NCBI GenBank assembly: GCA_028283605.1
Contig: JAPWKH010000031.1
Coordinates: 62,001 to 126,000, forward strand
DNA: 64,000 nt
Direction of reading: 5' to 3'
Source: Arachidicoccus sp.
GTDB lineage: Bacteria; Bacteroidota; Bacteroidia; Chitinophagales; Chitinophagaceae
Below, piece after piece: positions 43,759-52,513 of the stretch; position 1 is the stretch's first letter; each line of letters starts with the position of its first letter. Both the position numbers and the translations under genes were made by a program. Under the pieces are notes generated by a model, which saw only the letters and a program-made list of their open reading frames with translations, was not told where the DNA came from and searched no databases.

Positions 43759-44148
43759 ATGAATAAAAATCAAAAGCCATTTTCATTAAAGGAAAGAATA
43801 CAGAGCTTTCGATTTGCATTCAACGGCCTTAAGATTTTTTTTAAGGAAGAACACAATTCACGTATTCATATAACGGCAACATTCATCGTTATTGTTCTTG
43901 GGCTTTATTATAAATTATCAACAATAGAATGGCTTGTATTATTGATTACCATTGGCTTTGTGATAGTGATAGAGATTATCAATACATCTATTGAACGCCT
44001 TTGCAATTTCTTATCTACCGAAAAAAAAGAAGCGATTAAAATCATTAAGGACTTAGCTGCCGCTGCAGTTTTGATTACTTCAGTCATAGCTTTACTTGAA
44101 GGGTTGTTTATTTTTATCCCCAAAATATTTACCAGTTGCTTTCATTGA
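43759..44148 (+). CDS. DgkA-family lipid kinase (undecaprenol or diacylglycerol kinase)
   Basis: A 129-residue membrane protein with three predicted helices. Family signature: EEHNSRIHITATF at the first helix, IVIEIINTSIERLCNFLS and KIIKDLAAAAVLI. Compared with E. coli DgkA the positions E69, N72, E76 and D95 are kept, but the residue matching D80 is Asn (ERLCN), which is unusual. Gram-positive members phosphorylate undecaprenol; which lipid is used here is unknown. It lies 21 nt after the Xer gene, probably the same transcript. Confidence 0.87.
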   Translation: MNKNQKPFSLKERIQSFRFAFNGLKIFFKEEHNSRIHITATFIVIVLGLYYKLSTIEWLVLLITIGFVIVIEIINTSIERLCNFLSTEKKEAIKIIKDLAAAAVLITSVIALLEGLFIFIPKIFTSCFH

Positions 44149-44478
44149 AACTCACTGTTCATCAATGTTTGAGAGAAATTGTTGTACGAATATTAATGCA
44201 GCAGTATAAAAATAAAAAGCATTTATACATGTGTAACATGCATTCTCAATAAAAATGTTTTATAAAATATTTCTTCTCTTTCGAACTGCCGGCAACAACA
44301 CACATGCTCTGAAACATTGATGAATAAAGGATTTCAGAGTACTTACATCTATCCTATTTCAAAATTTCTATAAAGAATTAATCGCATAATAAAAATTTTT
44401 TTAATTAAATTTTTTTTTCAAATAGTATAAATCGTTATACATTTACAACATATTTACTAACCATTAAATTTTTAAATC
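44149..44478. other. 330-bp intergenic region upstream of the AAPKK-repeat gene
   Basis: AT-rich, without recognisable gene or RNA. A near-consensus -7 element TACATTTA lies at 44438-44445, 33 nt before the start codon. Long A/T runs (44391-44420) could act as an upstream bendable or activating tract. Confidence 0.4.
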
Positions 44479-44682
44479 ATGGCTACAGCAAAAAAAGCAG
44501 CTCCGAAAAAAGCAGCTCCTAAGAAAGCGGCTCCAAAAAAAGCAGCTCCAAAAAAAGCAGCTCCTAAGAAAGCGGCTCCTAAAAAAGCGGCTCCTAAAAA
44601 AGCAGCTCCTAAGAAAGCAGCTCCAAAAAAAGCAGCTCCTAAGAAAGCGGCTCCTAAAAAGGCAGCAGCTCCAAAAAAATAA
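44479..44682 (+). CDS. Lysine/alanine/proline repeat protein, histone H1-tail-like
   Basis: A 67-residue protein made almost only of an AAPKK pentapeptide: MATAKK, eleven tandem AAPKK units and a final AAAPKK. No other domain. Highly basic, disordered, comparable to the C-terminal tail of histone H1 and to bacterial H1-like nucleoid proteins, so DNA or RNA binding is a reasonable inference but not shown. Codon choice varies between units (CCT, CCA, CCG for Pro; AAA/AAG), so the repeat is maintained at protein level and is not a recent DNA slippage product. It ends in a strong terminator. Confidence 0.88.
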   Translation: MATAKKAAPKKAAPKKAAPKKAAPKKAAPKKAAPKKAAPKKAAPKKAAPKKAAPKKAAPKKAAAPKK

Positions 44683-44706
44683 TCGGAGTGTTCTTAAAAG
44701 CTATAC

Positions 44707-44732
44707 AGCCTCGATTTTTCGAGGCTTTTTTA
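44707..44732 (+). terminator. Terminator after the AAPKK-repeat gene
   Basis: AGCCTCGA (44707-44714) pairs with TCGAGGCT (44719-44726), four-base loop, T run. Confidence 0.88.
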
Positions 44733-44775
44733 TTGCATATATAATTTATGTAAGTTGCATTTCCTATTCATTATT

Positions 44776-46446
44776 ATGATTACAAATAAACAAATAGCAG
44801 CCAACTTTAAGCTTTTGTCGCAGTTGATGGAATTGTATGGCGATGACAGTTTTAAAATAAAATCTTATTCCAATGCTTCCCGCGTTATTGAAAAGCTGCC
44901 GGTTGAACTAAGCTCATTACCGCATGAAAAGTTGTTTGAAATTGCGGGCATAGGCAAAGCTATCGGAAATAAAATAGCAGAACAATTTGAAACAGGCAGC
45001 TTTCGTGTATTAAACGATTATGTTTCCAAAACACCGGCCGGTATTTTGGAAATGATGCGGATTAAAGGATTAGGGCCAAAAAAAATTGCTGCAATTTGGA
45101 ATGATCTGGAAATAGAAAACGTAGGTGAATTGTTATACGCATGCAATGAAAACCGGCTAATGTTATACAAAGGCTTTGGTGAAAAAACACAAAACAATAT
45201 CCGCGAAGCAATAGAGTTTTATTTATCGAACCGTGGAAGTTTTTTATACGCAGAGATTGAACATTATGCATTATCTTTTGATAAATACCTTAAAGAATCT
45301 TTCGCCGGTTATACTTTTTTATTAACCGGAGAATTTCATCGAAACGCAATAACAATCGATCTTTTAGAATGGATTACGGATGCGCCTGAATATATAATTA
45401 ATGAAATAGTTCATGGAAATGAATTTATTATTCACGAAAAAAATAATGATTTCATTCATATAAAAAATGCAGCGAATCTTTCAATTCATTTTATTTATTC
45501 TGCTAACGAAAATATTATAAACAATTATTTCAAACACAATTGCAGCAATGCTTTCTACGAATTATTCATCGATAAATTTCCTTCGGTTGCAACTAAGCAT
45601 TTTGCAACTGAAGAAAACATTTTTAATGAAAATCATATGCAATTTATTCCTGCATATTTAAGGGAAGATGAAAAATGGATCGGCATTGCACAGAAGAATG
45701 AACTGCCTGAAGTAATTGAAACAAAAGATATCAAAGGTATTATTCACACTCATAGCAAGTGGAGCGATGGCGGAAGCCCGTTGCGCGAACTTGCTCAATA
45801 CATAAAAGATAAAGGTTTTGAATATCTTGTTATATCTGATCACTCGCAAACTGCAGTGTATGCGAATGGATTAACGATTGAAAGAATTATTGAACAACAT
45901 AGAGAGATCGATGAACTGAATAAAGCGCTTGCTCCTTTTAAAATTTTTAAAAGCATTGAGAGCGACATACTTCCTGACGGGCGATTGGATTATAGTGATG
46001 ATGTTTTAAAAACATTCGATTTAGTAATTGCCTCTGTACATTCAGTATTGCGCATGAATGAGGAAAAAGCAATGCAGCGACTGATAAAAGCAATTGAAAA
46101 TCCATACACCAGAATACTTGGGCATCCTACGGGGCGGCTTTTGTTGAGCCGTCCAGGCTATCCTGTAGATTATAAAAAACTGATTGATGCATGTGCCGCC
46201 AACCACGTTGCAATAGAATTAAACGCCAATCCAAGACGCTTGGATATTGATTGGCATTGGATAGGTTATGCATTGGAAAAAGATGTCTTGATTTCCATTA
46301 ATCCTGATGCGCATTCTTTGAATGGCATACATGATATACGTTTTGGTGTATTAGCTGCACAAAAAGCTGGCGTAACATTGCATAATAATCTAAGCAGTTT
46401 GAATCTTTCAGCTTTTGAATTGTTTCTGGCAAATAAAACTCATTAA
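44776..46446 (+). CDS. PolX-like protein: helix-hairpin-helix and PHP domains, degenerate polymerase domain
   Basis: A 556-residue protein. The N-terminal 8-kDa-like region and HhH motifs (about 20-130: LFEIAGIGKAIGNKIAEQFE, GLGPKKIAAIWNDL) are followed by a nucleotidyltransferase-sized region. There the usual GSxRR and DxD residues are not found (LLTGEFHRNAITIDLLEW). From about residue 320 an intact PHP phosphoesterase domain has IIHTHSKWSDGG, YLVISDHSQ, ASVHS, ILGHPTGRLL and INPDAHS. Bacterial PolX usually does gap repair plus 3'-5' exonuclease; here only the nuclease part seems catalytic. The start is the ATG at 44776. Confidence 0.87.
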   Translation: MITNKQIAANFKLLSQLMELYGDDSFKIKSYSNASRVIEKLPVELSSLPHEKLFEIAGIGKAIGNKIAEQFETGSFRVLNDYVSKTPAGILEMMRIKGLGPKKIAAIWNDLEIENVGELLYACNENRLMLYKGFGEKTQNNIREAIEFYLSNRGSFLYAEIEHYALSFDKYLKESFAGYTFLLTGEFHRNAITIDLLEWITDAPEYIINEIVHGNEFIIHEKNNDFIHIKNAANLSIHFIYSANENIINNYFKHNCSNAFYELFIDKFPSVATKHFATEENIFNENHMQFIPAYLREDEKWIGIAQKNELPEVIETKDIKGIIHTHSKWSDGGSPLRELAQYIKDKGFEYLVISDHSQTAVYANGLTIERIIEQHREIDELNKALAPFKIFKSIESDILPDGRLDYSDDVLKTFDLVIASVHSVLRMNEEKAMQRLIKAIENPYTRILGHPTGRLLLSRPGYPVDYKKLIDACAANHVAIELNANPRRLDIDWHWIGYALEKDVLISINPDAHSLNGIHDIRFGVLAAQKAGVTLHNNLSSLNLSAFELFLANKTH

Positions 46447-46478
46447 ATTAGGCAGCCTTTTTGTAAGAATAGATTGAA

Positions 46479-48464
46479 CTATTTTTCCTCTTCAAACTTT
46501 TTCTTTACTTCCTTCAAATGATTGATGAATTTCTGAATGTCCGGATCGTATCCGTAACGTTCTTCGCTCAAAGGATTGCCTTTTAAATCAAGGAACATGT
46601 ATAAAGGCTGTGTAATGCTTTGAAACTTCGTCAATTCATAATCCCTGTTTTTATCCTGTAAGGTAGTTATCAGCTTACCGTTTTTATCTTTATACTGTTG
46701 ATTAATAGGCAAATCCGAAGGCTCATCCACATACAAACTGATGATTACAAAATCGTTCTTTAAAATTTTTAAAACATCCGGATTACTCCACACTTCGTTT
46801 TCCATCTTTCGGCAATTGGCGCAGGAATGCCCGGTAAAATCAAGCATTACGGGTTTGTTCAATGCTTTTGCCGCCGCCATTCCTTCATCAAAATCAAAAT
46901 AAGCAGAAAGGCCGAGCGGCATGTGCAATTTATCCGTATATAATTTTGGAGCATCGGCTTTGGCAGCAGATGTATTTGTATTTCCGTTGGACGAAGGAAT
47001 ATTTTCAATCTTGTATTGCAATTGGTTCAAATCAAAATCTTGTGTGCTTGTAGGTGGAAGTAATCCGCTGAAAGATTTCAACGGCGCGCCCCACATTCCC
47101 GGAATTAAATAGACACCGAACGTGAGAAAAATAATGGCAAAAAATAATCTCGGCACACTTACAAATTTTAAATCACTGTCATGGGAGAATTTTATTTTGC
47201 CCAATAAATAAATGCCTGCTAAAATCGACAATACTATCCAGATTGCTAAAAATACTTCCCTGTCAAGCAAATGCCAGCCGTAGATCAAATCCACCATCGA
47301 CAAAAATTTCATTGCCATAGCCAGTTCGATAAATCCGAACACAACCTTTACGCTGTTAAGCCAGCCGCCGCTTTTCGGCAACGCATGCAATAAGGAAGGG
47401 AAAAATGCGAACAATGAAAATGGTACGGCAAGTCCTACGCTTAATCCTAAAATTCCCATGACCGCAGCAATGCCTGCATGTGCAGAATTTGACGTGGCCA
47501 CTTGCGGCAATAAACTTCCGATAAAAGGCCCGGTGCAGGAAAAGGAAACTATTACCAACGTGAGCGCCATAAAGAAGATACCAATCATTCCACCTTTGGA
47601 TGCTTTGGCATCTGCCTTTGTAGCCCAACTGCTCGGTAACGTTAATTCAAATCCACCGAAGAAAGAAATAGCAAATACAACAAAGATGATAAAAAAGATA
47701 ATATTCGAAACGGCACTCGTAGCAATAGAATACATAACCGTATCGCCGAAAATTTTTGTAAGAACAAATGTAGGAATGGTGTAAATAAGTATAATAGAAA
47801 CAGAATAAGTAATTGCATTACGAATGCCTTCCGCTCTAGTTTTGCTGCGTTTTAAAAAGAAACTTACCGTAACGGGAATTAAAGGAAACACACAGGGAGT
47901 AAATACCGCAATTAATCCTACTCCCAATCCTATCCAGAATATTTTGAGTAAAGACATTCCGGAAGTTGATGTGGCGCTACCGGAAGTTGCTGATCCTTTG
48001 GAATCTGCTTTTTTAATAACTGATAATATAGTTTCTTCTCCTGATGGAAAATCTTCTCCGTTTTTGGCAAACCATGTAAATTTTCCTTTTACGGATGCGT
48101 CCTGTGAAGCTGCAATATGCAAAGGAATTTTGAATATCACGTTATCCGTAAAATAATGTACAGTTGCCTGAAGTCCTGTATCATTCGCAGTTTGCAGTTG
48201 CCCGTCTTCGGTTACAGAATCCTTATCGCGTATGTATTTTGTAAGAGAGCTGTCCGGTGTGAACGAGGATACAAACGCATCATCCTGAGAAAATTTTCTT
48301 GTGGAAAATAATTCAGTGCCTTTATTGATTGCAGCATGTATTTGCAGTTCAGCAACAGAATCATTCAAGCGAATAACAGTATCTCTAAACTGAATAAGGT
48401 GTTGACTTTTCGCGCTTAAGAAGGATAAGAAAAAACAGGCCGTTACAATCAGGATTTTTCGCAT
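46479..48464 (-). CDS. dsbD: DsbD-type thiol:disulfide interchange protein
   Basis: A 661-residue protein. After a signal peptide it has an N-terminal periplasmic domain (about 20-160). Eight membrane helices follow, with the two functional cysteines in FTPCVFPLIPVTVSFF and VSFSCTGPFIGSLLP. The C-terminal thioredoxin domain has LDFTGHSCANCRKMENEVW (CxxC). It moves electrons from cytoplasmic thioredoxin to periplasmic partners, which would serve cytochrome c maturation for the act complex. A second gene for a DsbD-N-like domain lies just upstream on the same strand, behind a hairpin. Confidence 0.92.
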   Translation of the reverse strand: MRKILIVTACFFLSFLSAKSQHLIQFRDTVIRLNDSVAELQIHAAINKGTELFSTRKFSQDDAFVSSFTPDSSLTKYIRDKDSVTEDGQLQTANDTGLQATVHYFTDNVIFKIPLHIAASQDASVKGKFTWFAKNGEDFPSGEETILSVIKKADSKGSATSGSATSTSGMSLLKIFWIGLGVGLIAVFTPCVFPLIPVTVSFFLKRSKTRAEGIRNAITYSVSIILIYTIPTFVLTKIFGDTVMYSIATSAVSNIIFFIIFVVFAISFFGGFELTLPSSWATKADAKASKGGMIGIFFMALTLVIVSFSCTGPFIGSLLPQVATSNSAHAGIAAVMGILGLSVGLAVPFSLFAFFPSLLHALPKSGGWLNSVKVVFGFIELAMAMKFLSMVDLIYGWHLLDREVFLAIWIVLSILAGIYLLGKIKFSHDSDLKFVSVPRLFFAIIFLTFGVYLIPGMWGAPLKSFSGLLPPTSTQDFDLNQLQYKIENIPSSNGNTNTSAAKADAPKLYTDKLHMPLGLSAYFDFDEGMAAAKALNKPVMLDFTGHSCANCRKMENEVWSNPDVLKILKNDFVIISLYVDEPSDLPINQQYKDKNGKLITTLQDKNRDYELTKFQSITQPLYMFLDLKGNPLSEERYGYDPDIQKFINHLKEVKKKFEEEK

Positions 48465-48511
48465 GCAGAGTTATTTTATGCAGTCATTGAATTGTATTTA
48501 TACAAATATAA

Positions 48512-48542
48512 AAAGGTTGGCTTCGTTCACAAAGCAACCTTT
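48512..48542 (-). terminator. Hairpin between the DsbD-N-like gene and dsbD
   Basis: AAAGGTTG (48512-48519) pairs with CAACCTTT (48535-48542), 15-nt loop. On the minus strand the stem is followed by a short T-rich stretch, consistent with (partial) termination after the upstream gene. Confidence 0.65.
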
Positions 48543-48568
48543 GATCTTTAAAACAAATATTATTTCTA

Positions 48569-49015
48569 TTATAATGCTACGGAAAAAGATTTGTCTACCG
48601 GAGGCATGCATTCATGATCGTTGCAAACCATATAATTTACAGTACCGCTGACATTAGTTTTAACTTTGCCGCGTACTTTCACAATTTGTATAAAATCTAC
48701 TTTATTGGCATAATATTTTACGTCTACACCAAAGTTCTTGTCATGTGTAGTTAGCAAATTACCTTTTTCTTCCGTCTTGCCAACCAATGTTACTAAAGGA
48801 TTTTTAGTAAAGGTAAACTTTGTAGCCACCGGCCCGCCGTCGGGCGTAGTTTGCGAATAGATATGCCATGGGGAAGAAAATGTAGCAGTAATAATTACCT
48901 TATACGAGTTGTCGGCTTGCTTTACAGCTTTCGTAGCCCAACTTACCGGGTTTTCCTGTGCAAAGGCAAGTGTCGCAAAAATCGTACATGCTAATACGGA
49001 AATCAATTTTTTCAT
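48569..49015 (-). CDS. Secreted DsbD N-terminal-like domain protein
   Basis: A 148-residue protein with a signal peptide (MKKLISVLACTIFATLAFA) and one immunoglobulin-like domain of the DsbD-alpha type: PVSWATKAVKQADNSYKV, the conserved WHIYSQTTPDGGPVATKF and a C-terminal YMVCNDHECMPPVDKSFSV with two cysteines, the pair that takes electrons from DsbD. It is a freestanding version of the DsbD acceptor domain, next to full-length DsbD. It may relay reducing power to a specific partner; that is inferred. Confidence 0.88.
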   Translation of the reverse strand: MKKLISVLACTIFATLAFAQENPVSWATKAVKQADNSYKVIITATFSSPWHIYSQTTPDGGPVATKFTFTKNPLVTLVGKTEEKGNLLTTHDKNFGVDVKYYANKVDFIQIVKVRGKVKTNVSGTVNYMVCNDHECMPPVDKSFSVAL

Positions 49016-49083
49016 TCTGAAATTTTTATTATTCTTTAATCAACAAAAATAGATAGTTAAATGATAATAAAGTTTAAAAAATA

Positions 49084-49887
49084 TTACCTTAATAGGTTTG
49101 ATATAAATTTTTGACATTCTTGATTTTCGATAATATCGTTGTGGCCTTGTCCATCGAGTGTTATTAAAGTATCCTTTTGCCTAAATAAATTTTTCAATTT
49201 TAAAGAAGATTCATAATAAACAGTTTTATCATTAGTTCCGTGAAAATCTATAATTGGCATTAAGCAATTTTGGACATAATCGTTTGTAGCTATGTTATAT
49301 TTCAAAAGAAAAGTCGGGAAAATTTTATAATTGTGTATCATCATATCTCTTAAGCTATAATAGGGTGCCAGTAGTATCAAAAGTTTTGGATGATTAGCCG
49401 AGGCGAGATTTGAAGCAAAGCCTGTACCTAATGAATAACCCACCATTATAATTTTATTTTCCGAATAATCCTTTTTAAGTTCATTATAAACTATCTGATT
49501 GTCAATAAATAATTGTTTTAAGCTATTAATATTTCCTTCACTTTTGCCGAAACTACGATAATCATACATGAATACGTCATAATGTAAACTTGTGAAAAAA
49601 CTGGCCGCTTCCTTGCAAGAATTAGATGCGAGAGAGCCGCTATTGCCATGTAGAAAAAATACTAATCCTTTTGCACTATCTGCTTTTATTAAAACACCAT
49701 CCAATTCAGTGCCATCAGTAGATTTTATATTTAGTTCTTTATATTGCCGATTGTATTGAAACTGAAAATTATCCGGCAATTTTATAGGATGAAATATCAT
49801 TTTTTCCTGGAAGAAATATAATATCCCACATATAATTATGTATACAATTAATAACACTTTTAAAATAAAGGGAAAGATTTTCTTCAT
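49084..49887 (-). CDS. Alpha/beta hydrolase with N-terminal membrane anchor
   Basis: A 267-residue protein. An N-terminal hydrophobic helix (ILKVLLIVYIIICGILYFF) is followed by the alpha/beta-hydrolase fold: oxyanion region FFLHGNSGSLAS, MYDYRSFGKSEG, nucleophile elbow MVGYSLGTGFAS (catalytic Ser), an Asp in PIIDFHGTND, and the His in DGQGHNDIIE. It resembles the BEM46/YfhR-type hydrolases; the substrate is unknown. The start is the ATG at 49887 (MKKIFPFIL); an in-frame ATG 12 codons upstream is less likely. Confidence 0.87.
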   Translation of the reverse strand: MKKIFPFILKVLLIVYIIICGILYFFQEKMIFHPIKLPDNFQFQYNRQYKELNIKSTDGTELDGVLIKADSAKGLVFFLHGNSGSLASNSCKEAASFFTSLHYDVFMYDYRSFGKSEGNINSLKQLFIDNQIVYNELKKDYSENKIIMVGYSLGTGFASNLASANHPKLLILLAPYYSLRDMMIHNYKIFPTFLLKYNIATNDYVQNCLMPIIDFHGTNDKTVYYESSLKLKNLFRQKDTLITLDGQGHNDIIENQECQKFISNLLR

Positions 49888-49984
49888 ATTAATGAGCCAT
49901 AAAAATTTGCATACCCAAAACAATGCACATCTGGCAATAAAAAGATATACAGATGAAAAGTTCTATAAAAAGTATTAATTATCT

Positions 49985-50647
49985 TTACATAAGCCCCAAG
50001 TCTGCGAAAACTTTAATTCCATCTGTATTGTTCAGTAATGATGAGGTGGCGCGTTCAGGATGCGGCATCATACCGAAAATATTTCCTTCTTTATTTTTTA
50101 TTCCCGCGATATTGCGCGCTGCGCCGTTAGGATTCGCTTCGGAGGAAGCAATATTTCCGTTTTCGTCGCAGTAGGTATAAATAATTTGGTTACCGGTTTG
50201 CAATTCATCCAGCAATTTTTCGTCGGCATAATACCTGCCGTCTCCATGAGCAACGGGAATTTTTAACGGATCTCCTTCAGCAGATTTAATAAAAATATTT
50301 TTACATACAAATTGCCTGTGTGCATTCATCAATAATACACCGGGCAGTAAATGGCTTTCGCATAAAATCTGAAATCCATTGCATACACCCAACACTTTTC
50401 CACCTTTGTTTGCAAATTCAATTACACTTTGCATCATTGGGCTGAAACGTGCAATAGCGCCGCATCTTAAATAATCGCCGTAAGAAAATCCGCCGGGCAA
50501 TACAATGCAATCATCTGTAGAAAAATTACTCAGGTCTTTATCTTTATGCCAAAGCATTTGTACTTCTTTGTTCAGGTCGTTTTGCAAAGCATCTTGCATA
50601 TCTCTGTCACAATTAGAACCGGGAAAAACCACAACGCCGAATTTCAT
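49985..50647 (-). CDS. purQ: Phosphoribosylformylglycinamidine synthase subunit PurQ
   Basis: A 220-residue class I glutamine amidotransferase that supplies ammonia for FGAM synthesis. Seen: VVVFPGSNCDRDMQDAL, IVLPGGFSYGDYLRCGAIAR, the nucleophile elbow VLGVCNGFQILCE, and the His-Glu of the triad in MMPHPERAT. A separate PurQ implies a small purL and a purS elsewhere; neither is in this window. Stands alone. Confidence 0.95.
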   Translation of the reverse strand: MKFGVVVFPGSNCDRDMQDALQNDLNKEVQMLWHKDKDLSNFSTDDCIVLPGGFSYGDYLRCGAIARFSPMMQSVIEFANKGGKVLGVCNGFQILCESHLLPGVLLMNAHRQFVCKNIFIKSAEGDPLKIPVAHGDGRYYADEKLLDELQTGNQIIYTYCDENGNIASSEANPNGAARNIAGIKNKEGNIFGMMPHPERATSSLLNNTDGIKVFADLGLM

Positions 50648-51051
50648 TCGTATATTTTTATTTTTTAAAAATGTCCGTATGGAACCTCACTATTCATTTT
50701 TACTGTTTTGAAAAAATATATCAAGCTCGGTTTCATCATCTTATTTTCAGGAATTTCAGAAAGAAAGCGCAAAGATAAATTTTAAAATTGTTTGCAACAA
50801 TTTTGATGTTTAATTACAATTTTTATCGGAGATTGCCTCTGATAAAATTGCCTTATCAAAATAGAAATGCATTATTCATCAGCAAATCAGACAGACAATT
50901 ATTTCTATTTTTTCTATAAATAATTACTAGCTAAGCTAATAAACTAGTATCTGGTTATATTTTATTTTTTCCGGCTTTATTAATCAAATTGAACGTTGCA
51001 TAAAATATATGCCGCTAAAATTCTTTAGTTTTGCAGTTCAATTATTTTTAA
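50648..51051. other. 404-bp divergent intergenic region with candidate miaB promoter
   Basis: AT-rich. A -7 element TAGTTTTG at 51026-51033 lies 19 nt before miaB, with no standard -33. A palindrome TACTAG...CTAGTA spans 50925-50949. Nothing coding was recognised. Confidence 0.45.
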
Positions 51052-52476
51052 ATGGATTCATTGGTTCTTCCTAAAAAAGAGATAAACGAAACGCGGCAGG
51101 GCGAGGCTTATGCGCCTTTTGTAAATGACGAAAACAGTTATGCCAAAAAATTTTATATAGAAAGCTATGGCTGTCAAATGAATTTCAGTGACAGTGAAAT
51201 CGTAGCATCCATTCTTAATAAAGAAGGCTTTGGCGCTACCCGCAATTGTGAAGAAGCCGATTTAATTTTTGTAAACACTTGTTCTATTCGCGAGAAAGCG
51301 GAACAAACGGTTCGCAAAAGATTAACCGAATTCAGAAAAATAAAGGAGAACAGACCAGGAACATTAGTTGGCGTACTCGGCTGCATGGCCGAACGATTAA
51401 AATCTAAATTTCTGGAAGAAGAAAAATTAGTGGATTTAGTCGTAGGCCCGGATGCTTACCGCACTTTGCCCGCTTTGGTGGAAGAAGCAGAGACAGGGCA
51501 AAAGGCAATCAACGTATTATTAAGCCGCGATGAAACGTATGCGGATATTTCACCCGTACGTTTAAACAGCAATGGAATCACTGCGTTTGTTTCCATAATG
51601 CGTGGTTGTAATAATATGTGCAGCTTTTGTGTAGTACCTTTTACACGCGGGCGCGAGCGCAGCCGTGATGCAAAATCAATTGTCGCGGAAGCACAGGATT
51701 TATTTGAACGTGGTTTCAGAGAAGTAACTTTACTGGGACAGAATGTGGACAGTTATTATTATTCAGATGATGCAACAAATGAAGTAATTACTTTTGCCAG
51801 GCTGCTTGAATTGGTTGCATTGGTAAATCCTTTGCTGCGCGTTCGTTTCAGTACTTCTCACCCAAAAGATATTACGGAAGATGTTTTGCATACGATAGCG
51901 AAATACGAAAATATTTGCAATTATATTCATTTGCCGGTGCAAAGCGGCAATACGCGCATTTTGCAATTGATGAATCGTACATATACGCGCGAATGGTATT
52001 TGGCAAAAGTTGATCAGATAAAAAAAATAATTCCGGACTGCGCCATCAGCAGCGATATGATAGCCGGCTTTTGTTCCGAAACAGAAGAAGAGCATGCGGA
52101 TACTTTATCTATTATGGAATACAGCAAATACGATTATGCGTATATGTTTTTCTATAGCGAACGCCCCGGAACGCTGGCTGCAAGGCGCTATCAGGATGAT
52201 GTGCCTTTGGAAATTAAGAAGCGCCGCTTGCAGGAAATTGTAGATCTGCAAAACAGGTTATCGCTCGAAAGCAATCAAAAAGACATTGGTAAAACTTTCA
52301 AAGTATTAATAGAAGGCGAGAGCAAGCGCAGCGCCGATGACTGGATGGGACGCAATTCTCAAAACAAAGTCATTATTTTTCCGAAAGAAAATTATGACTT
52401 GAAAAAAGGCGATTATATAAATGTAAAGGTGAAGGATTGCAGTCAGGCTACGCTTTTCGGTAACATTGTCGGTTAA
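51052..52476 (+). CDS. miaB: tRNA-2-methylthio-N6-dimethylallyladenosine synthase MiaB
   Basis: A 474-residue radical-SAM methylthiotransferase acting on adenosine 37 of tRNA. The N-terminal domain has the three cysteines of the auxiliary [4Fe-4S] cluster ([21 protein letters not shown]). The radical-SAM motif is [20 protein letters not shown], and a C-terminal TRAM domain ends [16 protein letters not shown]. Convergent with the phosphoesterase gene. Confidence 0.96.
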   Translation: MDSLVLPKKEINETRQGEAYAPFVNDENSYAKKFYIESYGCQMNFSDSEIVASILNKEGFGATRNCEEADLIFVNTCSIREKAEQTVRKRLTEFRKIKENRPGTLVGVLGCMAERLKSKFLEEEKLVDLVVGPDAYRTLPALVEEAETGQKAINVLLSRDETYADISPVRLNSNGITAFVSIMRGCNNMCSFCVVPFTRGRERSRDAKSIVAEAQDLFERGFREVTLLGQNVDSYYYSDDATNEVITFARLLELVALVNPLLRVRFSTSHPKDITEDVLHTIAKYENICNYIHLPVQSGNTRILQLMNRTYTREWYLAKVDQIKKIIPDCAISSDMIAGFCSETEEEHADTLSIMEYSKYDYAYMFFYSERPGTLAARRYQDDVPLEIKKRRLQEIVDLQNRLSLESNQKDIGKTFKVLIEGESKRSADDWMGRNSQNKVIIFPKENYDLKKGDYINVKVKDCSQATLFGNIVG

Positions 52477-52513
52477 GCGTTTTTATATTCTCATATCTTT
52501 TTTGCATACAATA

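Noticed and set aside
44497-44679. CRISPR array or tandem DNA satellite
   Set aside because: The 15-bp periodicity is a coding repeat (AAPKK) with variable codons and no spacers.
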